In this document: positions 9,829 through 17,960 of the stretch, piece after piece
How the letters are laid out: each line of letters opens with the position of its first letter
Position numbering within the stretch: position 1 is the first letter of the stretch
Assembly (NCBI RefSeq): GCF_000257395.1
Contig: NZ_AJGC01000001.1
Coordinates: 558,001-622,000, forward strand
Length of the DNA: 64,000 nucleotides
Reading direction: 5' to 3'
DNA from: Rickettsiella massiliensis 20B
Lineage (GTDB): Bacteria; Pseudomonadota; Gammaproteobacteria; Diplorickettsiales; Diplorickettsiaceae
Made by a program: the position numbers and the translations under genes
Notes under the pieces: model-generated
Databases searched by the model: none
What the model was told of the DNA's origin: nothing
What the model saw: the letters and a program-made list of their open reading frames with translations, nothing else

Positions 9829-10254
9829 ATGGCACGTGGCATTAACAAAGTTATTTTAATTGGCCATTTAGGAGCGGATCCTGAAGTATGCTCGATGCCT
9901 AATGGTACGGCTGTAGCAACGATTAACGTTGCAACTGGCGAAACCTGGAAAGATAAGCAAACAGGCGAAAAGCAAGAACGTACAGAATGGCATCGTGTCG
10001 TTTTCTTTCAACGACTCGCTGAAATTGTCCGTGACTTTCTAAAAAAAGGTTCTCAAGTTTATATTGAAGGCCGTCTTCAAACGCGAAAATGGCAAGATAA
10101 AAATGGCCAAGATCGATTTACTACCGAGATCATTGCTAATGATCTGCAAATGTTAGGTGGCAATAATAACACGACACAGTCTGTACCTACATACAATCCC
10201 TCTGAAGGAATAGCGAAACAAGAAGCAATGGATGAGTGTGATATCCCTTTTTAA
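9829..10254 (+). CDS. ssb: Single-stranded DNA-binding protein
   Basis: 141 residues, intact. The OB fold starts [20 protein letters not shown] and includes the conserved EWHRVVFF and [15 protein letters not shown] short Gln/Asn linker leads to the acidic tip DECDIPF that recruits other replication proteins. The linker is shorter than in chromosomal E. coli SSB (178 residues). It stands alone on the plus strand inside the prophage, converging with the next gene with a 4-base overlap, so it is probably the phage copy. Its promoter must lie in the 155-base AT-rich gap upstream. Confidence 0.93.
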   Translation: MARGINKVILIGHLGADPEVCSMPNGTAVATINVATGETWKDKQTGEKQERTEWHRVVFFQRLAEIVRDFLKKGSQVYIEGRLQTRKWQDKNGQDRFTTEIIANDLQMLGGNNNTTQSVPTYNPSEGIAKQEAMDECDIPF

Positions 10255-10451
10255 GGTTTGTTTTCTTCTGCTGAATTAAACCAATGTAACAGGTTATCTT
10301 CTTCATCCTCTAAAATCGTTTCATAGGTTCTGTAGGATGTTCCGCATTTATGACAGGTATGTTTACGGCGACGCGCTTTGCCCTCATAGGCAACACGCGA
10401 ATCCGTAATATAGGTTTTAAAGTAGTTACAGCTTGGATTCTTACATCTCAT
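10251..10451 (-). CDS. Phage zinc-ribbon protein resembling the NrdR N-terminal domain
   Basis: 66 residues with CxxxxC (C3, C8) and CxxC (C33, C36) pairs, and the elements '[22 protein letters not shown]' and 'YRTYET'. These match the zinc ribbon of the ribonucleotide-reductase repressor NrdR (VDSR...RRRRxCxxCxxRFTTYE). The ATP-cone domain of NrdR is missing. Phage Ogr/Delta-type activators are the other possibility. The start overlaps the upstream gene by 4 bases. Confidence 0.65.
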   Translation of the reverse strand: MRCKNPSCNYFKTYITDSRVAYEGKARRRKHTCHKCGTSYRTYETILEDEEDNLLHWFNSAEENKP

Positions 10452-10654
10452 GGCTTCTCCGGTATTACTGTAAAGCCTCGATACTCAAAATGACCCTTTT
10501 TTTCTGCTTGTAGCCTCTGAAAATACGATAATGACTTGACGGCTAATTTATAATCGTCTGATCTTAATCGAATGTATTTATTTTGACGGCCTCGTTGATA
10601 ATTTTTTATAAATCGATCCATGGCCTCAAAAATCTGTTTTAGGTGTTGTTTCAT
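10448..10654 (-). CDS. Small unknown phage early protein
   Basis: 68 residues, basic and helical (FEAMDRFIKNYQRGRQNKYIRLRSDDYKLAVKSL), ending in a short beta-like stretch ([13 protein letters not shown]). It is coupled to the zinc-ribbon gene by a 4-base overlap and follows a 56-residue gene by two bases. It belongs to the early operon that runs from 13.9 kb leftward; no function recognised. Confidence 0.5.
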   Translation of the reverse strand: MKQHLKQIFEAMDRFIKNYQRGRQNKYIRLRSDDYKLAVKSLSYFQRLQAEKKGHFEYRGFTVIPEKP

Positions 10655-10656
10655 TG

Positions 10657-10827
10657 TTATTGAATAGTTTGGTTTGATTTAAATAATGCCGCTAACTTCT
10701 TCATTTTTTCTTTTTCTACTTTTGAGTAAATCGCTTTTTTCTTTCGTTGTACTTTTAGTTTTAATCGATTTTCTCGCCATTGAATGGGATAGCGTATGAT
10801 CTTGTAAAATACACGTGTCATAAACAT
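10657..10827 (-). CDS. Very small basic phage protein
   Basis: 56 residues from the ATG at 10827 with a GGAG ribosome site eight bases upstream. It is strongly basic (QWRENRLKLKVQRKKKAIYS, KVEKEKMKKL). The stop lies three bases before the next gene's ATG. Operon position and the good ribosome site support it; no function is known. Confidence 0.5.
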   Translation of the reverse strand: MFMTRVFYKIIRYPIQWRENRLKLKVQRKKKAIYSKVEKEKMKKLAALFKSNQTIQ

Positions 10828-10840
10828 ACTGTTTTTCTCC

Positions 10841-11018
10841 TTAGTTATTAGATATTAAACGCTCAATGCACTCGGGACAGCCTAAAAATTTCTTCAGGAT
10901 AGACAAATTTAGCCATGTGATGACAATGTGCTGTTAAATTAAGTTCATTAAAAATGATTTCTGACACATCGACTACTTTACGGCCTGCTGAATTTTTATA
11001 ATTATTTTCCATTAACAT
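10841..11018 (-). CDS. Small zinc-finger-like phage protein, one-base frameshift
   Basis: The ATG at 11018 has AAGGAAG upstream. The first frame gives NNYKNSAGRKVVDVSEIIFN, then LTAHCHHMAKFVYPEEI. After a one-base shift in ATTTTTAGG (~10885) the sequence continues FLGCPECIERLISNN to the stop at 10841. Together they have a CxHH...CPEC metal-binding pattern over ~59 residues. Without the shift the product ends ...RLSRVH and loses its second Cys pair. Confidence 0.5.
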
Positions 11019-11072
11019 TTTTGTACTTCCTTTGTATGGACTGAGAAGAGGATCGCTTTTGGAATATATTTT

Positions 11073-11573
11073 TCATAGCCATTTACCTTGCGCTATACGG
11101 CCTGTTAATTGATGAGGCATTACCTTGGGTCGTTTTCGGCAATACACTTGATAACGGCGCTCAAAATCGCGTTGTGCAAATGTCAGTTCTTTTTCCGTGC
11201 ATTGGCACAAATGAATCCAACCACCCATATCACGAATGACGGCATGAATTAATTCATCAGGAAAAATGACACTGTCATAATGGCCAATTTCACTGATGGC
11301 TTTTTTTACTTCAGTCCATGCGAATAAGCTTTTTTCCTCCACGTTACCTTGAATAATCGCAATGACATCGGTGGGTGCAGGAAAATAAGGATGTTTTTTG
11401 ACATCCGGATTTTTTAATAACTCACTCAGTGCGTGTTGTACGTCCGAAAAATCGTAATTCTTCAAACAGGCCCAATACGTTTTCATCAATGCCGGCGATA
11501 TTTTTTTATTCACGGTTTCGGCTATCACAAGAAGGCTGGCCGTAAAGGTTTTTTTTTCATTCGCTTTCATCAT
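11073..11573 (-). CDS. Phage replication accessory protein (loader-like), unknown family
   Basis: 166 residues. The pattern of an N-terminal helical 'YWACLKNYDFSDVQHALSEL' followed by 'KHPYFPAPTDVIAII' is typical of a phage family found after a replisome organiser gene. In such phages the pair loads helicase at the origin. It overlaps the upstream replication gene by 17 bases. A long C-terminal helix region contains WIHLCQCTEKELTFAQRDFE. Assignment is by context plus family feel. Confidence 0.55.
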   Translation of the reverse strand: MMKANEKKTFTASLLVIAETVNKKISPALMKTYWACLKNYDFSDVQHALSELLKNPDVKKHPYFPAPTDVIAIIQGNVEEKSLFAWTEVKKAISEIGHYDSVIFPDELIHAVIRDMGGWIHLCQCTEKELTFAQRDFERRYQVYCRKRPKVMPHQLTGRIAQGKWL

Positions 11574-12515
11574 CTTCCTCCAAGAAAGCTTTCATCACAG
11601 CTATGTTATGATCCCAAGTGCTAAGCGATTGATGAGGACTATCACGTCCCTTGCTTTGATTCTGTTGCGTGTGTGCTAGCCAGCCCTGAATATGGCGGTT
11701 AATTCCACGTTCGGTTTTTTGTCGATCGGGATTGGCTTGATTCCAAGCCACAAGATGGCGAATTTCTTGTCGGACATCGATGGCAGGATAGTTTTTTTGC
11801 CAATCAGTTAATTCATCCTCAGTGATAGAACGTGTTTTGCCTTGTCGTAACGGGACTGTGAAAACAACTGGATCAGTTTTTTTAACAACAAGAGAACTTG
11901 CATTGTTTTCTTCGTCGTCTTTGCTAATTTGAATGGCTACAGCTGTACTTTTTTGTGCTCCCCACCTAAGATAATAGGGATCTTCCTTTTCTCTAATCTC
12001 TCATTTCTAATATCTAATCTCCTATCTCTAATCTCTAATGCTTCAAAGGGGGTTACTAAGACGCTTGCCTTTGCAGTGGAAAAATCGCGTGGAACTAAGT
12101 GTAATAAATCACAATATTTCTCGTAAAAAACCGATAAAAAGGGGAGATTCGGCAAATCTTTGAAAACGCGGTTAACGTGTTTGACACGATTATCATTTTT
12201 ATTAAGCGTACCCAGTTGTGATGCCGCTGTTCCATGAACCCAAACGTATTCGCTGTCTTCGTCATACGAGCAGAAACCAACTTTGATTAGGACTTCAATA
12301 CTCCTTCTAACACCCTCTAAATCTATTCCAGTTTCATGCGATGCCAATGCTAAGGGTAAATAATAAATACCCAGCATATTGGTATGACGGCAAGTCAATA
12401 AATAAAAAACTAAAACCTTAGATTCGGCTTCATAGCCCCTCATTTGTTTACCTAAGGGGCTTGTCCAAAATTCAACAGATATTTTGGCAAACTCACGCAT
12501 TGTTATTGCCTCCAC
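11557..12515 (-). CDS. Phage replication initiator (replisome organiser), frame lost at a heptanucleotide repeat
   Basis: The N-terminal ~165 residues (EFWTSPLGKQMRGYEAESKV, then HTNMLGIYYLPLALASHETG) form the winged-helix domain common to phage replisome organisers; the next upstream gene carries a related domain. A linker is encoded by a 7-base tandem repeat. Then the frame runs out (..GGEHKKVQL) while another frame continues with KEDPYYLRWGAQKSTAVAIQ and a 130-residue C-terminal domain. One more repeat unit, or one extra A in the AAAA run just after it, restores a single protein of ~320 residues. Confidence 0.7.
11992..12040. repeat. Heptanucleotide tandem repeat (TCTAATC)7, degenerate
   Basis: Starting at 11992 the plus strand reads in consecutive 7-base units TCTAATC, TCTCATT, TCTAATA, TCTAATC, TCCTATC, TCTAATC, TCTAATG. 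It lies inside the replication initiator gene, where initiator-binding iterons of an origin are often found, and immediately precedes the point where the frame is lost. Because seven is not a multiple of three, gain of one unit changes the frame. Confidence 0.85.
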
Positions 12516-12553
12516 ATTGGCAGCATTGAGGTGCTGTTTTTTGTTTATGAGCT

Positions 12554-13033
12554 CTATTTTTCTTGGACAGGATCATAGGCATCAACTTCTTTTTCTAATG
12601 TTTTTTTCCAGCAACTAATTAAACGTTGACGGAAAATCTTATCTAAATAAGAAATTTGTAATAGATGACCGACTACTATTTTAAAGATAATGGCTGTTTC
12701 GGGTATTTCCTCAAAAACGTGTTCAATGTATTTGCCTTGGTAACTATTTTTAATCGGAAACCAATTTAAAAAATCGGTTAAATAACTCCATTCAGTTATT
12801 GGATCCCAGATTAAAAAATTGAAACGAATCAGTTTGTTAAAACAAGCCGTTGTATATTGTTCAGACCATTCCAAATCGTAAGCCATGTAACGCAGTGGTA
12901 GGCGGAAACATCCCAAACGATTAGTAACAGGATGGCTGATTAAATAAATAAGTAACAATTTTTCATGTGTCTCTAAATAACCCGTTTTACTTTCTGCCCA
13001 GAAACAGGCTGGGATTTCTTTTAGTACTTTCAT
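12554..13033 (-). CDS. Phage DNA-binding protein with replisome-organiser-type domain
   Basis: 159 residues resembling the N-terminal domain of the next gene: 'KVLKEIPACFWAESKTGYLE', 'LLLIYLISHPVTNRLGCFRLPLRYMAYDL', then a second winged-helix half (FNKLIRFNFLIWDPITEW). The shared pattern 'HP-T/N-x-LG-xxxLPL' suggests duplication. It probably binds the phage origin or acts with the initiator. No catalytic motif. Confidence 0.55.
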   Translation of the reverse strand: MKVLKEIPACFWAESKTGYLETHEKLLLIYLISHPVTNRLGCFRLPLRYMAYDLEWSEQYTTACFNKLIRFNFLIWDPITEWSYLTDFLNWFPIKNSYQGKYIEHVFEEIPETAIIFKIVVGHLLQISYLDKIFRQRLISCWKKTLEKEVDAYDPVQEK

Positions 13034-13062
13034 TTGATTTCTCCTTGTTATTAGTATGTGGA

Positions 13063-13864
13063 TTAGTTATTTTTTGCCTGTAGATTTTTTAATTGTTCTT
13101 CATAGGTAAGTTTGGCTAGGCTAGCGCCTTTGGATATGGATATTCTTTCTTGATCAACGGCTTTGATTAATTCAGAACAGCCTTGTTGAACTTTTATTGC
13201 CTGCTCGTATGTTTTTGAATTTCTAAAACCTAAGCGGTTGGATATGAAATCTCTCGTTTTGAGTCCGATTCCTTTTTGACTCGTTTCGTTGAAGGTCATT
13301 TCTTTGTCCTTGGCGATTTCCAATAAAAATCCCAAGTGCCATGCCAGTAGCTACTCGTTCACTGATTAGAAAGGCTTTCGTCAAATCCTCTGTTACATAT
13401 TTACCTTCATATAAGCTTGCAAGAGAAATTTTCCAGCAGGGAATCGTCCTTTTGTTATTATTTTGATATTTATAGAAAGTCTCATAACCAAAAATAAGCG
13501 TATAATTTTCATCTATACAAGGTGGTCTGTGTAGGTAAACAGGTTGATTCTGCTGGTTTTTTAAGGTATCAGGAGAGATAATACGATTCATAAGCACATG
13601 TGTTAGTTCGCATGGATAACTACCTGCCTCCTTAAGTGATAAACAGAAATTTCTTAGACGATATACAACTTCAAAAGGAACTAAATCCTTCCAAGTCACT
13701 TCACCGCACATTAACAATTCGATGTGTAAAGCAATTTCTAGCGGCACATTACTGCGGCCATAACACCAACCACTGACACTTTGTTGTTTAATCCCTAAAA
13801 CTTTGGCTACTTGCGTCGTTGAGCCAAAGTAATTGATTACTTTTTCCAGTGCATTGACTTCCAT
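13063..13864 (-). CDS. Phage regulatory protein: Cro/YdaS-like HTH plus ParB-like C-terminus, frameshifted
   Basis: The N-terminus (residues 1-55) is a Cro/YdaS-type helix-turn-helix (VINYFGSTTQVAKVLGIKQQ, SVSGWCYGRSNVPLEIALHI). The C-terminal part resembles ParB-family HTH/nuclease domains, with GNRQGQRNDL in one frame and TRDFISNRLGF, SKTYEQAIKVQQGCSELIKA, ISISKGASLAKL in another. The break lies between ~13230 and 13300. It is transcribed leftward from the region facing the integrase genes, the usual place of a phage repressor/antirepressor. Which of the two it is cannot be told. Confidence 0.6.
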
Positions 13865-14037
13865 GCTTAGCTTTCCTTTTGAATTATTTTTGGGTAAAGA
13901 AAGTCTATAAAAATTACTTACAACATTTGTGGTAGAGAAATTCGGTAAGCTAATTAACGATCGAAGGAATAAAAAAACTTCTTCAGATAAAAATTTAATA
14001 AAAAGATAAAAAATGGAGTTGCTATTAAGGACTAAAA

Positions 14038-14370
14038 ATGAAAACTTTTAATCTTGAAGAGGCTGCGAAGTTTTTGAAGATGAACCCTGAGGGCCTAAGA
14101 AGGTTAGCGGCTACTAGAAAGATACCTGCTGCCAAACCTGGGCGTTGTTGGTGCTTCCTAGAGGAGGATCTTGTTAATTATGTTCGTTCGCTTTACGATA
14201 ATCCCTGCAAAGTATCGCAGGGTGTCTCTAACACGAGGAGAGAAAAAATATGGCACTCTGTAAACGAAACAAGATCTGGTGGATTAGACTATCTCACAAT
14301 GGAAAGAGAGTACAAAAATCGACTGAAACAACTAACAAAGCAGCCGCGCAAGAACTGCATGATCGACTAA
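14038..14370 (+). CDS. MerR-like helix-turn-helix protein (excisionase type)
   Basis: 110 residues. The N-terminal half (FNLEEAAKFLKMNPEGLRRL, KIPAAKPGRCWCFLEEDLVNYVRSLY) is a helix-turn-helix of the excisionase/MerR-like type. Its C-terminal half overlaps the integrase gene by 121 bases in another frame. I accept the overlap because the tail (W..VN....GGLDY....EREY) follows the pattern of this family, in which a 'GGS/GGYDS...EY' tail occurs. It likely controls direction of the adjacent recombinase. Confidence 0.7.
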   Translation: MKTFNLEEAAKFLKMNPEGLRRLAATRKIPAAKPGRCWCFLEEDLVNYVRSLYDNPCKVSQGVSNTRREKIWHSVNETRSGGLDYLTMEREYKNRLKQLTKQPRKNCMID

Positions 14371-15259
14371 AAGCCGATTTATGGCGACTCGGCAAGTTAA
14401 ACGAAAAGCCAGAAAAACTGTGGCAAGAAGCTGTCGTTAAATGGCTGGATGTGTGTAAACGTAAAAGTAAACGTAGCCTAGAGGAGGTTGGGTTTCATCT
14501 GATGTGGGTTGAGCCTTATTTGAGAAATAAAAAATTAGTAGAAATAGATATTGACCTTATCGATGAAATCGTTGAGGCCAGAAAAAGGAAAAAACAGTGT
14601 CGAATGCTACTATCAACCGTTTACTAGAAGTGATCAGAGCCATACTCAATAATGCTGTTCGCAAAGGATGGCTAGATAAGCTTCCCTTGATCTCGCTATT
14701 TGATGAAATTGAACGTGATCGCTGGTTAAGCAAAGAAGAAGCGGAGCGCTTACTTAAAGAGTTACCGCCCCATTTATCGGATATGGCTGCTTTTTCGTTA
14801 TTGACGGGATTACGTAAAGCCAATGTAACAGGATTGAAATGGAGAAATGTTGACTTAGTTAGGCGACATGCTTTTGTGAGTGCATCTCAATCTAAAACGA
14901 ATAGAGCAATACCAGTACCACTCAGTACAGAGGCAGTTGCTATCATTCGAAAACAGATGGGTAAACACATTGAATTTGTTTTTACCTATCAAGGAAAGCC
15001 GATTAAGCAATGTAGTACAAGAGCGTGGCGTAATGCTTTGAAACGAGCAAGGATAGAAGATTTCCGTTGGCATGATTTGCGCCATACGTGGGCATCGTGG
15101 CATGTACAAAATGGAACGTCATTATATGAGCTGCAACGACTAGGCGGTTGGTCTTCTTATAATACGGTACAACGCTACGCACATTTAAATAGCCAGCAAC
15201 TTCAAGAAGCCGCTGAGCGTGTCGTGTGTACAAATTTGGTACACGGTACGTTTAAGTGA
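14250..15259 (+). CDS. int: Phage tyrosine integrase, one frameshift
   Basis: The N-terminal arm/core-binding part begins MALCKRNKIWWIRLSHNGKR. The catalytic domain follows in a second frame from ~14600 (...TVSNATINRLLEVIRAILNN). Catalytic residues are visible: Arg in LLTGLRKANV, HDLRHTWASW (His-x-x-Arg), the LGGWSS motif and Tyr in VQRYAHL. The break is one base in the GAAAAAACAG run at ~14595. It reads into the 3' end of tRNA-Arg 52 bases away, which fits integration there. Confidence 0.9.
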
Positions 15260-15310
15260 TATTTCAGGTTGTAACTAGACCAGCTAAAGTATTGAAAAAT
15301 AAGGGGATTC

Positions 15311-15387
15311 TGGCGCGCCCGGAGAGATTCGAACTCCCGACCACCAAGTTCGTAGCCTGGTACTCTATCCAACTGAGCTACGGGCGC
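15311..15387 (-). tRNA. tRNA-Arg (anticodon ACG), prophage attachment gene
   Basis: The minus strand folds as a complete cloverleaf: acceptor GCGCCCG/CGGGCGC, D-arm GCTC-AGTTGGATA-GAGT, anticodon arm CCAGG-CTACGAA-CTTGG (anticodon ACG), T-arm GGGAG-TTCGAAT-CTCTC, discriminator G and encoded CCA. Its 3' end faces the prophage integrase. The matching attachment repeat at the other prophage end is outside the window. Confidence 0.95.
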
Positions 15388-15390
15388 CTA

Positions 15391-15801
15391 CACTGGAAAG
15401 GCCGCAATTGTAACAGGTTCATACCTATTCAGCTAGCCCTCAAAGTCATATCTTGTATCAAAAGTCCCCCAAAGCTTAGCCCCCCTTTTTTTACTTTTCT
15501 CTTCAACAAATATTGATTTACACGAAGATACACAGGTCTCAATCACTGATAGATAAGACTAATTTCTTTCACAAAGCACAAGAGAGGAATGAAATCACTT
15601 TCGATACTTATGTTTTACTTATATAAAAATGACTCGCTCATCAACGGCACATTGATATCGATTAGCGAATGAATTTATGATAGATTCAACTCAATTCATA
15701 TAATCAGAAAATCTGATATCTAATCAAAAATTTATTACTAAATCACTTTTCTAAAAAAATAGCCTTTCATTACTTGATTCGTAGTCATTTTATAAAATTA
15801 A
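15391..15801. other. Intergenic, nothing recognised
   Basis: About 410 AT-rich bases between tRNA-Arg and the first of the tandem paralogues. I see no plausible gene and no convincing RNA. Confidence 0.5.
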
Positions 15802-16182
15802 TTAAAAATTTATTTTTTGATAACGATTGACTAATTCTCTTTGAAAATAATCTAATGCAATCGGTTCATTTACCGCGACAGATTCGAAAAAACCATCATA
15901 ATTCCAAGACTCAGGAAGAAACACTAAAACTGGATAACCATAAATAATTCTATATTCGGTTACCCAATGCGATGGAATTTTCTGACAAATAAACTCAAAA
16001 CCTTCTGCATGAGTAAAAAAACCTTTCTCATGGTTCGCTTCAGTTAAATACAGTTGAGTTCCTTTTTCTAAATTCAAAGCTAAGGTTAGAATAAAATATT
16101 CTTGACCTAGTTTAAAACTAGAACCTAAAGGACCTAAATTTTTTTCAGCACAACGTACAATACGGTTACATTTTACTTTCAT
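15802..16182 (-). CDS. Unknown protein, paralogue of the upstream neighbour
   Basis: 126 residues, intact, no signal peptide. It shares with its neighbour an order of short elements: a Cys/Arg start (MKVKCNRIV), 'xLGQEYFILTL', a central 'EGFEFICQKIPSHWV', and 'LPESWNYDGFFESVA...EPIALDYFQRELV'. The mixed beta then helical pattern and acidic residues would suit a small immunity-type or SMI1-like protein, but I do not recognise the family. The two genes are separated by 42 bases. Confidence 0.6.
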   Translation of the reverse strand: MKVKCNRIVRCAEKNLGPLGSSFKLGQEYFILTLALNLEKGTQLYLTEANHEKGFFTHAEGFEFICQKIPSHWVTEYRIIYGYPVLVFLPESWNYDGFFESVAVNEPIALDYFQRELVNRYQKINF

Positions 16183-16224
16183 TGCATGTCCTAACTATTA
16201 TAGATGTATAATGTTAATTATTGG

Positions 16225-16653
16225 TTATTTGTGACTGAGTTCTCGTTCGGCCAGCACCATTCTTTCCATTTTATCGTAACCTAACTCTTGATAAATCAAT
16301 TCGACTTCTTTATAAAAAAGGATACTCGCTTTAGACTCTCCCTCAGCTAAGGCTTCTTCAAAATCAGGATAATCCCAACTCCGTGGTAATAACATCATTA
16401 CTTTCCGATTTGCTAATTCACGAATAGTTGCTATCCACGTAGAAGGTATTTTTTGTTCAACAAATTCAAATCCTTCTATTCCAGGATAAGTTATTCCCGC
16501 TTGATCATCGCCTTGTATACAAATACTCAGTCCATAACGTGGCCCAAGAATAACTGAAAAAACAGTATATTCTTTTCCAATTGTCAACCAAAAAGAAGAA
16601 TCCATTTCTTCTCCTGTTGCATAGTGAATAAATTTTCTACAAACAACTCTCAT
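16225..16653 (-). CDS. Unknown protein, paralogue of the downstream neighbour
   Basis: 142 residues. Elements aligned with the downstream gene: MRVVCRKFI, TIGKEYTVFSV, EGFEFVEQKIPSTWI, LPRSWDYPDFEEALAEGES, and KEVELIYQELGYD. Identity by eye is about a quarter to a third, so this is an old tandem duplication under selection for the central and C-terminal motifs. No function recognised. Confidence 0.6.
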   Translation of the reverse strand: MRVVCRKFIHYATGEEMDSSFWLTIGKEYTVFSVILGPRYGLSICIQGDDQAGITYPGIEGFEFVEQKIPSTWIATIRELANRKVMMLLPRSWDYPDFEEALAEGESKASILFYKEVELIYQELGYDKMERMVLAERELSHK

Positions 16654-17293
16654 TCAATACTCCTTGATTAGTTAATAACTATTTTATTAATTCATCTTAC
16701 TTAAGATACATTTTTTACGTTTATTCAAAAATAAAAAACACTTACAGTTCTAATAATTAGGTGATTTTATGATGAATTACTACACTCTAAAAACTTCAAT
16801 TTTATTTTTGAATAAATAAATAGGATTACAAAAAATTTTTCAAAAAAGACTAAATATTTTTTATTTAATTTTGCAGCGTGCTTTTATATTTAAATTAAAT
16901 ATAGGTCTGCTCTCATATCAAAAAATATACTTTTTATTCTCGACAACTTAAGAGATTACGGTGACTTAAATTATTAGAATAGACTAAGAACATATGACGC
17001 TTATTACTCAGTCAACATCAATTGACTAAATTAAGCGGTTAAGCTAGATCAAATAGGTACGGACTCTATTTTTAACTAAGCTATCCGAGGAAAAATAAGA
17101 ATTGATAGAACATGTCGATTACGTTAGAAAAAGCGTTAATTGACTTGATTTACTACTGATTTTATCTCTTGTCAAATTAAGGTCTTTTTTGTTTGTTCAA
17201 AACGAGAACCTGATTTTTCTATATCCATTCCCGAAATAAAATGTACACGTAAAGATCGTGTAGGTGAAACTATATTTATAAGAGAATCCACCA
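16654..17293. other. AT-rich intergenic stretch, nothing recognised
   Basis: About 640 bases with many A/T runs. I could follow no coding frame or structured RNA with confidence; it may hold the promoter of the tandem paralogues at its left end. Confidence 0.5.
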
Positions 17294-17802
17294 CTAACTC
17301 GCACCCAACCTATCTACTTCTTTGCGTTGTAGCTTGAGCTTCACGAATGCGTTAACCCAAAGTGCCGCAGTGACAATACACCCTAAAAAAGTAACCTGTG
17401 ACAAACTGACTACTCCTAATAAAATCGGTAAATGTATAGGACAAAGAAACATTACAGCAAGAAAAAATAACAAAAACAGAGTGAAACTCACTCCTAAACC
17501 TTGAGATCGTAGACAAAGCCGATCCACTAGTTTTTGCGCTTTGTCGATTAATTTATTTTTATTTAACCATTGAATGAGAAGTGGAAAATTTTTTTGAACG
17601 TTTCTTCATCTTGAACAATAATTGTTAAGACCTTATCTATTAATTTTTTATCACATGCAGGTGGCAACCTTTCAAATTGAACCGCGATTGCGGCCTGCAT
17701 CGTATCTTCTCCAGGTTCACAATCAAACTGTAGCCCAGGTACACAAGCTTGCTCACTGTAAAATCTTATAAAACACTCGAAATCAAAAGTAATGAAATTG
17801 AG
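17294..17802 (-). pseudogene. Remnant of an unknown protein with two C-terminal membrane segments
   Basis: Two frames join near 17590. The first part reads EQACVPGLQFDCEPGEDTMQ, AAIAVQFERLPPACDKKLID, KVLTIIVQDEETFKK; then NFPLLIQWLNKNKLIDKAQK and a hydrophobic tail with two likely membrane helices (FTLFLLFFLAVMFL; VTFLGCIVTAALWV). No start codon exists in frame at the 5' end (a TAA sits just before 17802). Host-directed effectors sometimes show this soluble-plus-two-helix layout, but nothing specific is recognised. Confidence 0.5.
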
Positions 17803-17960
17803 TTATAGATATAAATAGGCTTCAACACATCAAACACTACTTAGTTGAGCCGCACAACTCGATCCCGAATAGGATCGCTCAGAGAGTAAATAAAATGGCT
17901 TAAAATAAAGCTTCACTCACATTCAAATCTCTTTTTTGGAAAATGAATAATCTATCTATT

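Larger units (their letters stand above)
1..15310. mobile_element. Prophage (podovirus-like virion module), left end outside the window
   Basis: Virion genes are packed on the minus strand with stop/start overlaps (ATGA at 8330-8333 and 8512-8515, TAATG at 6751 and 9491). The order small terminase, portal, scaffold, capsid, tail-tube A, tail-tube B, internal virion protein matches T7-like podoviruses. Early genes lie at 9.8-13.9 kb, and a plus-strand integrase ends 52 bases from the 3' end of tRNA-Arg, the probable attachment site. No large terminase, RNA polymerase or lysis gene is recognisable here; they may lie left of base 1 or be lost. Several virion genes are frameshifted in this record. 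Confidence 0.9.
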
